From Bacteroides sp. CAG:1060_57_27 (GTDB lineage: Bacteria; Bacteroidota; Bacteroidia; Bacteroidales; UBA932), in assembly GCA_001915575.1 (NCBI GenBank), contig MNQT01000012.1, forward strand, positions 1 through 64,000: a DNA stretch of 64,000 nucleotides, in the 5' to 3' direction. This document shows positions 35,299 to 45,228 of the stretch, one piece after another; positions within the stretch are counted from its first letter, which is position 1; each line of letters starts with the position of its first letter. The notes under the pieces were generated by a model that saw only the letters and a list, made by a program, of their open reading frames with translations, did no database searches and was not told where the DNA came from. The translations under genes were made by a program, and so were the position numbers.

Positions 35299-37455
35299 CT
35301 ATCCGATCTGAGCCCCGTCGGCGAGAGCCTCCGCGGGTGTTATGAAACGCATCTTGCCGTCGCCCTGCCTTGCCATAAGTATCATGCCCCTGCTCTCTAT
35401 GCCCTTGATCACGCGCGGCTTGAGATTGGCAAGTATGCATATCTGCTTTCCGAGCATATCCTCGGGAGAATAGTATTCGGCTATCCCCGACACTATCACC
35501 CTGCGGTCGATGCCCGTATCTATGGTAAGTTTCAGGAGCTTGTCCGTCTTGGGCACGCGCTCCGCCTCCAGCACCGTCGCGGTCCTGATGTCCATCCTGT
35601 CGAAGTCCTCGAAGCTGCACTCCTCCTTCTGGGGAGAGACCTTCTTCGCGGCCTCGGCCTTCGCCGCAGCCTCCTTCTCGGCGCGTATGCGCCCGAGCCG
35701 GGATATCTGGGCATCTATCTCGCTGTCCTCTATCTTGGAGAACAGCAGCTCGGCCTGTCCCAGCCTGTGGCCGGAAGGGAGCAGCTGCGGATGTCCGAGC
35801 CCGTTCCAGTCCAGACACAGTCCGCTGTCGCCGGGCTGCTGCGCCGCATCGAAACGGCTGAGGGTATGACGGGCGCTGCCTGCGGCGTCCCTGCGATAGT
35901 CCCGGCCCGCCTTAAGGGAAACCCCGAGCATCCTGCGCAGCCTCTCGGCGGCGAAGGGAGTAAAGGGCTCGAACGCAACGGCAAGGTCGGCGCACACCTG
36001 CAGCGAGAGGTTGAGTATCGTTGCAGTGCGGTCCATATCGGTCTTGGCCACTTTCCAGGGCTCGGTGTCGGAGATGTACTTGTTGCCGGCACGCGCGATC
36101 GACATCGCATCCTTCAGGGCCTCGCGGAAATGGTATCCGTCAAGATTCCTCTCCATGGAAGCCTTGAGCACGGGAATCTGCGAGAGCAGCTCCTTGTCCA
36201 CTTCCTCGAGCGTGCCGCACGGGGGAACCTTGCCGGCGAAGTACTTGTGCGTCAGCACGACGGCCCTGTTCACGAAATTGCCGAACACGGCCACGAGCTC
36301 GCTGTTGTTGCGCTGCTGGAAGTCCTTCCAGCTGAAGTCGTTGTCCTTGGTCTCGGGGGCGTTCGCCGTAAGCACGTAGCGCAGCACGTCCTCCTTGCCG
36401 GGAAAGTCGTGCAGATACTCGTGCGCCCACACGGCCCAGCCCCTCGAGGTGGATATCTTGTCTCCCTCGAGATTCAGGAACTCGTTCGCAGGCACGTTCT
36501 CCGGCAGTATGTATCCGTCGCCGTAGGCCTTGAGCATGGACGGGAACACTATGCAGTGGAACACTATGTTGTCCTTGCCAATGAAATGCACGAGCTTCGT
36601 GTCGGACGATTTCCACCACCTCTCCCAGTCGTCGGGCAGCAGTTCCCGGGTATTGGAGATGTATCCTATCGGGGCGTCGAACCATACATACAGCACCTTG
36701 CCCTCGGCACCCTCTACGGGCACGGGCACACCCCAGTCCAGGTCGCGGGTCACGGCCCTGGGCTGAAGGCCGCCGTCCAGCCAGCTCTTGACCTGCCCGT
36801 ACACGTTGCTCCTCCACTCCTTGTGGCCGTCAAGTATCCATTCGCGCAGCCAGGACTCGTAGTCCTGGAGCGGCAGATACCAGTGGGTCGTCTTCTTCTT
36901 TACAGGCTGGGCGCCGCTGAGTTTGCTCTTGGGATTGATGAGTTCCTCGGGGCTGAGCGTGCTTCCGCACTTCTCGCACTGGTCGCCGTAGGCTCCCTCC
37001 GCGCCGCACCTGGGACAGGTCCCGACTATGTAGCGGTCGGCAAGGAAGGTCCCGGCCTCGGGATCGTAGTACTGCTCGCTCTCGCGCGTGATGAACTTGC
37101 CCCCGTCATACAGCTTCCTGAAGAACTCGGAGGCGTTCTTTTCGTGCACCTTCGAAGTCGTCCTGCCGTAGATGTCGAAATTTATCCCGAGTCCCTCGAA
37201 AGACGACTTGATTATGCCGTGATACCTGTCGACTATGTCCTGCGGAGAGCAGTGCTGCTCGCGCGCCTTGATCGTGATCGGGACTCCGTGCTCGTCAGAG
37301 CCGCAGACATACAGCACGTCCTCGCCCTTCAGGCGGAGGTATCTGACATATATGTCGGCCGGGACATATACGCCGGCCAGATGTCCTATATGCACGGGGC
37401 CGTTGGCATACGGCAGCGCACAGGTAACGAGTGTCCTTTTGAATCTCTTGTCCAT
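35299..37455 (-). CDS. metG: Methionyl-tRNA synthetase
   Basis: MetG charges initiator and elongator tRNA-Met. The 718 residues show HIGH as VHIGH (21-25), a zinc knuckle in [19 protein letters not shown], the KMSKS equivalent DKISTSRG, an anticodon-binding helical domain and a C-terminal tRNA-binding domain (about 610-718). Compared with the form I expect, an extra stretch of about 30 residues lies near 517-547, between the helical domain and the conserved [16 protein letters not shown]. It is rich in Arg, Asp and Ala. It lies 6 bp after dnaG and 10 bp before the NtrC-like gene. Confidence 0.96.
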   Translation of the reverse strand: MDKRFKRTLVTCALPYANGPVHIGHLAGVYVPADIYVRYLRLKGEDVLYVCGSDEHGVPITIKAREQHCSPQDIVDRYHGIIKSSFEGLGINFDIYGRTTSKVHEKNASEFFRKLYDGGKFITRESEQYYDPEAGTFLADRYIVGTCPRCGAEGAYGDQCEKCGSTLSPEELINPKSKLSGAQPVKKKTTHWYLPLQDYESWLREWILDGHKEWRSNVYGQVKSWLDGGLQPRAVTRDLDWGVPVPVEGAEGKVLYVWFDAPIGYISNTRELLPDDWERWWKSSDTKLVHFIGKDNIVFHCIVFPSMLKAYGDGYILPENVPANEFLNLEGDKISTSRGWAVWAHEYLHDFPGKEDVLRYVLTANAPETKDNDFSWKDFQQRNNSELVAVFGNFVNRAVVLTHKYFAGKVPPCGTLEEVDKELLSQIPVLKASMERNLDGYHFREALKDAMSIARAGNKYISDTEPWKVAKTDMDRTATILNLSLQVCADLAVAFEPFTPFAAERLRRMLGVSLKAGRDYRRDAAGSARHTLSRFDAAQQPGDSGLCLDWNGLGHPQLLPSGHRLGQAELLFSKIEDSEIDAQISRLGRIRAEKEAAAKAEAAKKVSPQKEECSFEDFDRMDIRTATVLEAERVPKTDKLLKLTIDTGIDRRVIVSGIAEYYSPEDMLGKQICILANLKPRVIKGIESRGMILMARQGDGKMRFITPAEALADGAQIG

Positions 37456-37461
37456 TATTGC

Positions 37462-39399
37462 TTAAACTGTGTTTTTCTCTCTTCCTATCATTTTTCTTAT
37501 ACGCTTGCGGGCCGCCTGTAGTTTCACCATCTCCTGCATGGAGGCGGTCTGCACTTCGGGCGAAAGCTCTTCCGAAAGGGTCCTACGGAGCTGCTCGAGC
37601 CTGTCGCTTATGCGGCAGTCGGCATAGCACATTATGGCCCTGGGCACTTGTGCGGCAAGCCACGAGGGCACGGTAGTAAGGGCGTTCTCGAACGCCTTCA
37701 CCGTAATCATGTACTTGTGCGTCGAAAGCTGCGCCGCCACCGAGGCGACCGTCCTGTCTGGCGAATCGAGCAGGCGCTTGACTATGTCGTCCTGCGCGAG
37801 TCCCTCGTCATACAGCGCCATGTAGGCGTCATAGACCGCAGCATAGGCGGAGTTTGCCATTTTCGTGCCGTCGGCCTCGAGGGCGTCCCTGATGAAGTCC
37901 GCGACAGACGGCTTGAAGTCCTCGTCGCCGCCGTAATACTCGGAATCGCTCGGAAAATCCAGCTCGTCGCAGCCGTGGGTCAGAAGGAACGACAGCAGGT
38001 CCTTCTCGGACGGGGCGAGCAGGCGGTTCTCCTCGGTCCATTCCTGCACCGGTGCAGGCTCCTCTGGTTCGGTCCGGGACTGGGCCTGCATTCCTGCGGC
38101 ACCGCTGCGCCGCACCCCGCTTATGCGCTGGAACAGTATCGCGCTCTCCACCCCGAACCTCCTTGCCGTCTCGTCCACATAGGTAGAGCGCTTGATGGGA
38201 TCGGGTATGACGGCTATGGTGTCGGCGATATCGTTTATCAGTTCGGCCTTCTTGAGCGGGTCGCCCTCAGCCTGCTCGAGCAGCAGGTCGGTCTTGAAGG
38301 TGATGAAATCCTTCTCGCCCCCTTCGATATAGGCCTGCACCTCCTGGAGGGTATGCTTGCGCGAGAACGAATCCGGATCCTCGTTCTCGGGCAGCAGCAC
38401 GACCTTCACGTTCATCCCCTCCGAGAGGATCATCGACAGCCCCCTTATCGCCGCATGCACGCCGGCAGAATCGCCGTCGTACATTATGCTTATGTTGTCG
38501 GTGAACTTGTGTATCAGCCTTATCTGCTCCACCGTGAGCGAAGTGCCGCACGAGGCCACGACATTGCGTATGCCGAGCTGATGCATCATCACCATGTCTA
38601 TGTTGCCCTCGACGAGTATGCACTTGTCCAGCCTTGAAATCTCCGACTTGGCGAAATATATGCCCAGCAGGTTACGGCTCTTGACATAGATCTCCGTCTC
38701 CGGGGAGTTGACATATTTGGCCGGGTTGTCGGAGCGCAGTGTACGCCCGCTGAACGCTATGACCCTGCCGCTTACCGAGTGGACAGGGAACATCACCCTC
38801 TCGCGGAACTTGTCGGCGAGGCTGCCGTCCTCCCTCTGCACGGCCACGCCGGCATCCAGGAGATATTCGGCCTTGTAGCCCGCGGCAAGGGCGGCATCGA
38901 CGAGGGACGACTTCGCAGCCGGCGCCCAGCCGAGCCCGAACTTCGCAATGGTCGCTGGCTCTATGCCTCTCGACTTGAAGTATTCTCCGCCACAGGCGGC
39001 ACCCTCGCGGGTGGAAAGCTGCGACACGAAGAACTTCTGGGCGAACTCGGATACCAGCAGCAGGCTCTCGCTGCGCTGGCGGCGTGCGATGTCCTCGGCC
39101 GTCTCCTCCTTCTCGTGTATCTCTATGTTGTACTTGCGTGCAAGGTAGCGCAGCGCGTCGGCATACGAGCAGTGCTCCTCTTCCATGACGAAGCCGACGG
39201 CCGAGCCTGACTTGCCGCAGCCGAAGCACTTGAATATGCCTTTGGACGGGGAGACATAGAAAGAGGGCGTCTTCTCGTTGTGGAACGGGCAGCACGCGAC
39301 GAAATTGGCCCCGCGGCGCTTCAGGGTCACATAGTCGCTCACCACCTCCTCTATCCTGGCAGTATCCAGAATAAGGCTCACTGTCTCCCTCGGTATCAT
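37462..39399 (-). CDS. dnaG: DNA primase
   Basis: DnaG makes RNA primers for replication. The 645 residues begin MIPRETVSLILDTARIEEVV and carry the CHC2 zinc finger (Cys37, His40, Cys58, Cys61). The catalytic core has FSGRTL, the TOPRIM block CILVEGNIDMVMMHQLGI and DGDSAGVHAAI. A C-terminal helicase-binding region of about 200 residues follows. It sits between recQ (13 bp upstream) and metG (6 bp downstream) on the same strand, forming a replication and translation run. Confidence 0.97.
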   Translation of the reverse strand: MIPRETVSLILDTARIEEVVSDYVTLKRRGANFVACCPFHNEKTPSFYVSPSKGIFKCFGCGKSGSAVGFVMEEEHCSYADALRYLARKYNIEIHEKEETAEDIARRQRSESLLLVSEFAQKFFVSQLSTREGAACGGEYFKSRGIEPATIAKFGLGWAPAAKSSLVDAALAAGYKAEYLLDAGVAVQREDGSLADKFRERVMFPVHSVSGRVIAFSGRTLRSDNPAKYVNSPETEIYVKSRNLLGIYFAKSEISRLDKCILVEGNIDMVMMHQLGIRNVVASCGTSLTVEQIRLIHKFTDNISIMYDGDSAGVHAAIRGLSMILSEGMNVKVVLLPENEDPDSFSRKHTLQEVQAYIEGGEKDFITFKTDLLLEQAEGDPLKKAELINDIADTIAVIPDPIKRSTYVDETARRFGVESAILFQRISGVRRSGAAGMQAQSRTEPEEPAPVQEWTEENRLLAPSEKDLLSFLLTHGCDELDFPSDSEYYGGDEDFKPSVADFIRDALEADGTKMANSAYAAVYDAYMALYDEGLAQDDIVKRLLDSPDRTVASVAAQLSTHKYMITVKAFENALTTVPSWLAAQVPRAIMCYADCRISDRLEQLRRTLSEELSPEVQTASMQEMVKLQAARKRIRKMIGREKNTV

Positions 39400-39412
39400 C
39401 CTCCCTCTCCCG

Positions 39413-41620
39413 TTATAACGCCATTTCGCAAAGGAACTTTATACGTACCAGGCGCACCTCGTTCTCGTAATAGTCGGGGCCGAGCGCATCTATGGCGGCC
39501 TGCAGGTCGTCGGACGCGGCTTCCTCGCGGAAGTATGCATATATGTCCGACACTATCTCCGGATCAAGGTTGTCGTCTATGTAGTAGTCGAGGTCCAGCC
39601 TGGTGCCGCTGGACACTATGGCCTCGATCTCCGAAAGCAGCTCGTCCATGTCGAGGTTCCGTGCCCGGGCTATGTCCTCGAGCGACATCCTGCGGTCTAT
39701 GCTCTGGATTATGAACACCTTCTCGGCCGACTTGTTCGGAGAAGTCTTGACCACGAAGTCGTCCGGACGGTCTATCTCGTTCTCGTCGACATATTTGCGT
39801 ATCAGATCGACGAACTCCGTGCCGAACTTCGCCGCCTTGCCCTCGCCCACGCCCTGGCAGTTCTTGAGTTCCGCGAGGGTGACCGGATAGAGCGTGGCCA
39901 TGTCTTCCAGCGACGGATCGCCGAATATTATCCACGGCTGCAGCTTGAGCCTGCGCGAAAGGTCCTTGCGCAGGTCCTTGAGCAGCGAGAGCAGCACGGG
40001 GTCGCCTGCACCGCCTCCGGAACGCAGCGCGGCCGCGGCGGCTCCGGCCTCCTCGTCGTCCTCGTCGTCCTGTCCGGTGGAGAAGGCCCTGTCTTCCACC
40101 AGGTCGAGCTTCCACGGATCCTCGAGGAACTTCCGTCCGAGATCCGTAACATATATCAGTCCGTAGCTCTCTATCTCCTTGCCGAGCAGCCTGGCGATAA
40201 GCCCCTGGTGTATCACGGTACACCAGAACTTCTCGGAGCGGGGGGCTCCTGCGCCGAAGAATTCCAGTTCGTCGTGCCTGTACGACTTGATAATGGAGTT
40301 GCCGGTCCCGGCGAGTATATTGGCGAGGTGGTCTATCTTGAAATGCTCGTGGAGCGAGTCGACAAGCCGTATCACCAGGCTCATCTCCTCCCTGCCGTCG
40401 AAGGTCGGCTTGGGGTGCAGGCAGTTGTCGCAGCAGTGGCAGTTGTCCTGGCCGTAGTCCTCACCGAAATAGTTAAGGAGGAGCTTTCTGCGGCACTGGC
40501 TCGACTCCGCGTAGGCCATGACCTCGGAAAGCAGTTGGCGGTTTATCTCCTGCTCCGCGACGGGCTTGCCCTGCATGAACTTCTCGAGCTTCCGTATGTC
40601 CTTGTAGCTGTAGTAGACTATACACACGCCCTCCATGCCGTCGCGTCCGGCACGGCCGGTCTCCTGGTAGTAGCTCTCTATGCTCTTGGGGATGTCGTAG
40701 TGGATCACGAAGCGCACGTCAGGCTTGTCTATTCCCATACCGAAGGCAATCGTGGCCACGATCACGTCCACTTCTTCGGAAAGGAACCTGTCCTGGTTCT
40801 CGGCCCGGGTCTTCGCGTCCAGTCCCGCATGGTACGGCAGGGCCTTGATGCCGTTGATGCACAGCAGCTGCGCGAGCTCCTCCACCTTCTTGCGGCTCAG
40901 GCAGTATATTATGCCGGACTTGCCGGGATTCTGGCGGATGAACTTGATTATGTCCTTCTCCGTGTCGACCTTGTCCCTTACCTCGTAGTAGAGGTTGGGT
41001 CTGTTGAAGGAGGACTTGAACACCCTCGCATCCTGTATGCCCAGGTTCTTGATTATGTCGTTCTGCACCTTCGGCGTCGCAGTGGCGGTGAGGGCGATTA
41101 TCGGCGCCCTTCCGATCTGCTCCACCGACGAGCGTATGCGCCTGTACTCCGGCCGGAAGTCATGTCCCCACTCCGAGATGCAATGCGCCTCGTCCACGGC
41201 ATAGAACGAGATCTTCACCTCCTTCATCAGGGCGATGTTCTCCTCCTTCGTCAGGGATTCCGGAGCCACATACAGGAGCCTGGTCTTCCCGGCGAGGAGG
41301 TCTTCGCGCACCTCCTCCACCTGCTGGCGGGAAAGCGAAGAGTTCAGGAAATGGGCTATGCTGCCCGAACCGCACTCGAAACCCCTGAGCAGGTCGACCT
41401 GGTTCTTCATCAGTGCGATGAGAGGCGAGATCACTATCGCCGTACCCTCCATGAGAAGGGCCGGAAGCTGATAGCACAACGACTTTCCTCCTCCGGTCGG
41501 CATCAGCACGAAGCAGTCTCCCCCGCCTATCAGGTGGTTGATTATCTCTTCCTGCTCGCCCTTGAAGGTGTCGTAACCGAAGAATTCCTTGAGTTTCCTG
41601 CGTACCAGCGCCCTATCCAT
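39413..41620 (-). CDS. recQ: ATP-dependent DNA helicase RecQ
   Basis: RecQ unwinds recombination and fork intermediates. The 735 residues have Walker A PTGGGKS (41-47), Walker B with DEAH in VDEAHCISEWGHDFRPEY, and motif VI ESYYQETGRAGRDG. The RQC zinc site is visible in CRRKLLLNYF with CHCCDNC. The HRDC domain (about 535-605) has LKDLRKDLSRRLKLQPWIIF. A long acidic-then-Ala/Gly linker (DDEDDEEAGAAAAALRSGGG) precedes HRDC. A further C-terminal helical part of about 120 residues follows. It is the second gene after DUF1015 in this strand run. Confidence 0.96.
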   Translation of the reverse strand: MDRALVRRKLKEFFGYDTFKGEQEEIINHLIGGGDCFVLMPTGGGKSLCYQLPALLMEGTAIVISPLIALMKNQVDLLRGFECGSGSIAHFLNSSLSRQQVEEVREDLLAGKTRLLYVAPESLTKEENIALMKEVKISFYAVDEAHCISEWGHDFRPEYRRIRSSVEQIGRAPIIALTATATPKVQNDIIKNLGIQDARVFKSSFNRPNLYYEVRDKVDTEKDIIKFIRQNPGKSGIIYCLSRKKVEELAQLLCINGIKALPYHAGLDAKTRAENQDRFLSEEVDVIVATIAFGMGIDKPDVRFVIHYDIPKSIESYYQETGRAGRDGMEGVCIVYYSYKDIRKLEKFMQGKPVAEQEINRQLLSEVMAYAESSQCRRKLLLNYFGEDYGQDNCHCCDNCLHPKPTFDGREEMSLVIRLVDSLHEHFKIDHLANILAGTGNSIIKSYRHDELEFFGAGAPRSEKFWCTVIHQGLIARLLGKEIESYGLIYVTDLGRKFLEDPWKLDLVEDRAFSTGQDDEDDEEAGAAAAALRSGGGAGDPVLLSLLKDLRKDLSRRLKLQPWIIFGDPSLEDMATLYPVTLAELKNCQGVGEGKAAKFGTEFVDLIRKYVDENEIDRPDDFVVKTSPNKSAEKVFIIQSIDRRMSLEDIARARNLDMDELLSEIEAIVSSGTRLDLDYYIDDNLDPEIVSDIYAYFREEAASDDLQAAIDALGPDYYENEVRLVRIKFLCEMAL

Positions 41621-41632
41621 AAAGCCGTCGAT

Positions 41633-42877
41633 TCAGTCGTCCAAAGTATGTATGGCAAGTCCCGAACGCAGCTTCGGCTCGAACCACGTGGTCTTGGGCG
41701 GCATTATCATGCCGCTGTCCGCAATGTCCGTAAGCTGCTTCATGGAGACGGGATACAGCGCGAAGGCGACCTTCATCTCGCCGCTGTCGACCCTCGAAGA
41801 CAGGGCTTCGAGGCCTCTGATCCCTCCGACGAAGTCTATGCGCCTGTCGGTACGGAGGTCCTTGATTCCGAGGAGCTTGTCGAGAACAAGGGTCGAGAGC
41901 ACCGTGACGTCCAGCACGCCGATAGGGTCGGAGTCGTCGTAGGTGCCGTCCTTTGCCGTAAGCGAATACCAGCATCCGTCGAGATACATGGAGAAGTTGT
42001 GCAGGGCCGCGGGGCGGTAGGGGCTGCTGCCCTCAGGCTCGACCGTGAAGTCCTCCGAAAGCCTGGAGAGGAAAGTCTCCGCGTCCATTCCGGCAAGGTC
42101 CCTGACCACCCTGTTGTAGTCCAGGATCCTGAGCTGGCTCGCGGGGAAGCCGACTGCCATGAAGTAGTTGTACTCCTCGTCTCCGGTATGGCCCGGATCG
42201 GCAGCCTTCTTCTCTTCCCCGACCCTTGCCGCCGCGGCGGTACGGTGATGTCCGTCGGCTATGTAGAGGGCGTCGACACGCGTCTCGAAGGCGGAGGTGA
42301 CACGGGCTATGTCGTCATCGTCGTCTATCACCCAGAACCTGTGTCCGAACCCGTGTTCGTCGGTGAAGTCGTATTCGGGTTCGCGCATCACATAGGATTC
42401 AACGACGGAGGCGAGTCCGGCGTCGTCCTTGTAGGAAAAGAATACCGGCTCGATGTTGGCGTTCTGGATGCGCACGTGCCTCATGCGGTCGTCCTCCTTG
42501 TCGCGCCTCGTGAGCTCGTGCCTCTTGATGGCGCCGGAGGCATAGTCGTCTATGTGGGCGCAGAACACCAGGCCGTACTGCGTCCGCCCGTCCATGGTCT
42601 GGGCGTAGATATAGTAGCAGGGCTTGGGATCGCGCACGAGCCAGCCGCGCTCCTGCCAGGCGCGGAAATTCTCGACCGCCCTGGCATACACGGCATCGTC
42701 ATGTTCGCCGGGCATGGGGTCGAAATCTATTTCGGGCCTCGTGATATGGAGAAGGGACTTCTCCGACGCCATATCCTTCGCTTCCTGCGAATTGAGCACA
42801 TCATACGGAGGGGCCGCGACCTGCGTGACCATGCTCCTTGGAGGGCGTAACGCCGCGAAAGGCTTGACTCGTACCAT
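41633..42877 (-). CDS. DUF1015 family protein
   Basis: The 414-residue protein starts MVRVKPFAALRPP and carries the family blocks VAAPPYDVLNSQEA, YADG-like LYIADGHHRTAAAAR, and NYFMAVGFPASQLRILDYNRVV. DUF1015 proteins are cytoplasmic, often lie beside serC and serA (here those genes are 1.3 kb away on the opposite strand), and have been linked by context to serine metabolism. The DGHHR histidines look like catalytic residues. Function remains unproven. It starts the run DUF1015-recQ-dnaG-metG-ntrC-like. Confidence 0.92.
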   Translation of the reverse strand: MVRVKPFAALRPPRSMVTQVAAPPYDVLNSQEAKDMASEKSLLHITRPEIDFDPMPGEHDDAVYARAVENFRAWQERGWLVRDPKPCYYIYAQTMDGRTQYGLVFCAHIDDYASGAIKRHELTRRDKEDDRMRHVRIQNANIEPVFFSYKDDAGLASVVESYVMREPEYDFTDEHGFGHRFWVIDDDDDIARVTSAFETRVDALYIADGHHRTAAAARVGEEKKAADPGHTGDEEYNYFMAVGFPASQLRILDYNRVVRDLAGMDAETFLSRLSEDFTVEPEGSSPYRPAALHNFSMYLDGCWYSLTAKDGTYDDSDPIGVLDVTVLSTLVLDKLLGIKDLRTDRRIDFVGGIRGLEALSSRVDSGEMKVAFALYPVSMKQLTDIADSGMIMPPKTTWFEPKLRSGLAIHTLDD

Positions 42878-42930
42878 ACTTCAAGACATCAGTTATCAGT
42901 AATATGTTACCCAAGATAGCCATTAAATAT

Positions 42931-42965
42931 CAAAAAAGCAAGAAGACCGCTCAAGGGCGGTCTTC
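42931..42965 (-). terminator. Intrinsic terminator enclosing a stop codon
   Basis: On the minus strand GAAGACCGC, loop CCTTGA, GCGGTCTTC forms a 9 bp perfect stem, followed by TTGCTTTTTTG. The stop codon of the pRiA4b-like gene (42951-42953) lies in the loop. This is the clearest terminator in the window and separates that gene from DUF1015. Confidence 0.85.
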
Positions 42966-43502
42966 ATCTTCGTCATACACGAGCTCCTCTTCTTCGCGCT
43001 CGTCCTCGTCCGGCCCGTCGTCGTCCAGATCGTCTTCGTCATCTTCATCACCGCTGCCGGACCCGGGCAGCCTGCGTTTCTCGGCGGGAAGGTCTTCGAA
43101 CGCCACATAGCCGTTGTCGAACTCGGCGGGCACGGGGCCCTTCGACTCGAGCAGCACGGGCTGCTGCACGGCATCGCCCGTATCCTGCCCTTCGAGAGTG
43201 ACAATCACGCTCTTCCTGGAGCGTACGTCATAGAAATACTGGAAACACGCCGCACCGGCCTTCACGGCATCGGCAAAGGTGATGTCGTCTATTGTCCCGT
43301 AGCCTATATCCACGAGGGCATACCTGGCAATCACGGTGCCGTCCCCGTCCAAGGCCTTGAACAGCACGGGCTGGTCAAGCTGGAACTCGAGGTCCGAACA
43401 CAACTGTTTATGAAAGGTATATAGCGAATTCCTGGCATTCACGGCATATACTCTGAAGAAGCCTTTGATGCCTGCGAGAGTTATCCTGTATCTGTAAACC
43501 AT
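42951..43502 (-). CDS. Acidic-tailed protein, probably pRiA4b ORF-3-like
   Basis: The 183-residue protein starts MVYRYRITLAGIKGFFRVY and has LYTFHKQLCSDLEF followed by ALVDIGYGTIDDITFADAV and FQYFYDVRSRKSVIVTLEG. This layout resembles the pRiA4b ORF-3-like family of Bacteroidota, which I recall as a compact fold of unknown role; the match is loose. The final 35 residues are almost all Asp and Glu (DEDDEDDLDDDG and similar), suggesting a flexible tail that could bind a basic partner or metal. The stop codon lies inside the loop of its terminator. It is divergent from the yigZ-like gene and is probably monocistronic. Confidence 0.7.
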   Translation of the reverse strand: MVYRYRITLAGIKGFFRVYAVNARNSLYTFHKQLCSDLEFQLDQPVLFKALDGDGTVIARYALVDIGYGTIDDITFADAVKAGAACFQYFYDVRSRKSVIVTLEGQDTGDAVQQPVLLESKGPVPAEFDNGYVAFEDLPAEKRRLPGSGSGDEDDEDDLDDDGPDEDEREEEELVYDEDEDRP

Positions 43503-43534
43503 ATTGCGAAGATACTAAATTATGCTTAATTTTG
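43503..43534 (+). promoter_or_regulatory. yigZ-like gene promoter candidate
   Basis: ATTG (43503-43506), a 20 bp spacer and TAATTTTG (43527-43534) match the consensus with one mismatch. The -7 box ends 8 bp before the ATG at 43543, which favours that start over the in-frame ATG at 43522, since the latter would put the promoter inside the gene. Confidence 0.55.
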
Positions 43535-43542
43535 ACTCTGCC

Positions 43543-44148
43543 ATGGGCGCAAAAGATACATACCTCAGCATCAGCGGCCCTTCCGAAGGCCTCTACAAGG
43601 ACAACGGCAGCCGCTTCATAGCACTTGCCTACCCGGTGGAGGACGAGAGCGAGGTCAGGGAGATACTCTGCAGCGTGCGCAAGGAATACCACGACGCCCG
43701 CCACCACTGCTACGCATACCGCATCGGACTCGGCGGCACCGTATGGAAGGCCGGCGACGACGGCGAGCCGGCGGGTTCGGCGGGCAGGCCCATACTCGGG
43801 CAGATAGACTCCGCGTCCCTGAGCGACGTGCTCGTCGTGGTGGTCAGGTATTTCGGAGGCATAAAGCTCGGCATACCCGGGCTCATACGGGCCTACAGAA
43901 CCTCCACGGCCGATGCGCTGCAGTCCGCGCAGAAATGCGAGAAGACCGCCGGAGAGTGGCTGAGGCTGTCTTTCGGCTACGGCAGCCTTCCCGCCGTAAT
44001 GAAGGTCCTCAAGGACATGGACATCCCCCAGCGCAGGCAGTCGTTCTCGACAGAATGCTCGCTGGAGGCGTTCGCCAGGCTCTCCCTCGAAGACACCCTG
44101 TTGGAAAGATTGAGAAAAATTGATACCTTTATCGACCACTTAAAATAA
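43543..44148 (+). CDS. YigZ/IMPACT family protein
   Basis: The 201-residue product (from ATG 43543, MGAKDTYLSI) has the UPF0029 domain with SRFIALAYPV, HHCYAYRIG, DDGEPAGSAGRPIL and VVVVRYFGGIKLGIPGLIRAY, and a C-terminal ferredoxin-like domain. The family is widespread, related to eukaryotic IMPACT, and its bacterial role is not settled. A start 7 codons upstream is possible but would overlap the promoter. It is followed after 6 bp by serC, so the three genes are likely one transcript. Confidence 0.92.
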   Translation: MGAKDTYLSISGPSEGLYKDNGSRFIALAYPVEDESEVREILCSVRKEYHDARHHCYAYRIGLGGTVWKAGDDGEPAGSAGRPILGQIDSASLSDVLVVVVRYFGGIKLGIPGLIRAYRTSTADALQSAQKCEKTAGEWLRLSFGYGSLPAVMKVLKDMDIPQRRQSFSTECSLEAFARLSLEDTLLERLRKIDTFIDHLK

Positions 44149-44154
44149 AAAGTT

Positions 44155-45228
44155 ATGGGTAAATTGCACGTATTCAACGCAGGGCCCTGCCTGCTTCCGC
44201 AGGCGGCCATAGACAGCACGGCCGAAGCCCTGAAGGACTTCAACGGAACCGGTATCTCACTGCTCTCCGTCTCCCACCGCAGCAAGGAATGGGGAGAGGT
44301 CATGGACGAGTGCCGTTCTCTCTGGAAAGAACTCCTGGACATTCCCGACACGCACGAGGTCATATTCCTCGGAGGCGGAGCAAGCCTGGAATTCCTCTGC
44401 GTGGCAATGAACTATCTCGAGCACAGGGCCGGATACCTCGAGACCGGCGTTTGGGCCCGCAAGGCTCTGAAGGAAGCCCAGGGGCTGGGAGACGCCGTCG
44501 CAGTAGCCTCCTCGGCCGACAGGAACTTCTCCTACATTCCCAAGGGATACGAGATCCCCTCCGACCTGGACTATTTCCACATCACCACGAACAACACCAT
44601 CTACGGCACGGAAATCAAGGAGGACATCGACAGCCCCGTACCCCTCGTGGCCGACATGTCGTCCGATATACTCTCGCGCAAGGTCGATGTCGGCAAGTAC
44701 GCTCTGATCTACGGCGGAGCGCAGAAGAACGCGGGTCCCGCCGGCGTAGCCTTCGCCATAGTGCGCAAGGATTCCCTCGGCAAGGTCAGCCGCCGCATCC
44801 CCACGATGCTCGACTACCGCGTGCACATCGACAAGGGCTCGATGTTCAATACTCCCCCCGTATTCGCGATATTCGTGATGAACGAGACCCTCAAGTGGCT
44901 CAAGTCAATGGGAGGAGTCGAGGCCATGCACGCGCTCGACGAGAAGAAGGCCGCCGCCCTCTACGCCGAGATAGACCGCAACGCCCTGTTCACCGGTACG
45001 GCAGAGAAGTGCGACCGCTCGATAATGAACGTCTGCTTCGTAATGGCTCCGGGCTACGAAAGCCTGCAGGACGAGTTCCTGTCATTCTCGAAGGACAGGG
45101 GCATAGTAGGCATCAAGGGACACCGCTCCGTCGGCGGATTCAGGGCATCTCTCTATAACGCCTGCACGCTGGAAGACGTGGAGGCGCTCACATCCGCAAT
45201 GCAGGAATTCGAAAGGCTCCACAAGTGA
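44155..45228 (+). CDS. serC: Phosphoserine aminotransferase
   Basis: SerC converts 3-phosphohydroxypyruvate and glutamate to phosphoserine with PLP. The 357 residues show [10 protein letters not shown] at the start, [11 protein letters not shown] in the phosphate-binding region, [11 protein letters not shown], the PLP-lysine block [15 protein letters not shown], and the C-terminal [17 protein letters not shown]. Length is normal. The stop codon overlaps the serA ATG by one base (TGATG). Confidence 0.96.
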   Translation: MGKLHVFNAGPCLLPQAAIDSTAEALKDFNGTGISLLSVSHRSKEWGEVMDECRSLWKELLDIPDTHEVIFLGGGASLEFLCVAMNYLEHRAGYLETGVWARKALKEAQGLGDAVAVASSADRNFSYIPKGYEIPSDLDYFHITTNNTIYGTEIKEDIDSPVPLVADMSSDILSRKVDVGKYALIYGGAQKNAGPAGVAFAIVRKDSLGKVSRRIPTMLDYRVHIDKGSMFNTPPVFAIFVMNETLKWLKSMGGVEAMHALDEKKAAALYAEIDRNALFTGTAEKCDRSIMNVCFVMAPGYESLQDEFLSFSKDRGIVGIKGHRSVGGFRASLYNACTLEDVEALTSAMQEFERLHK

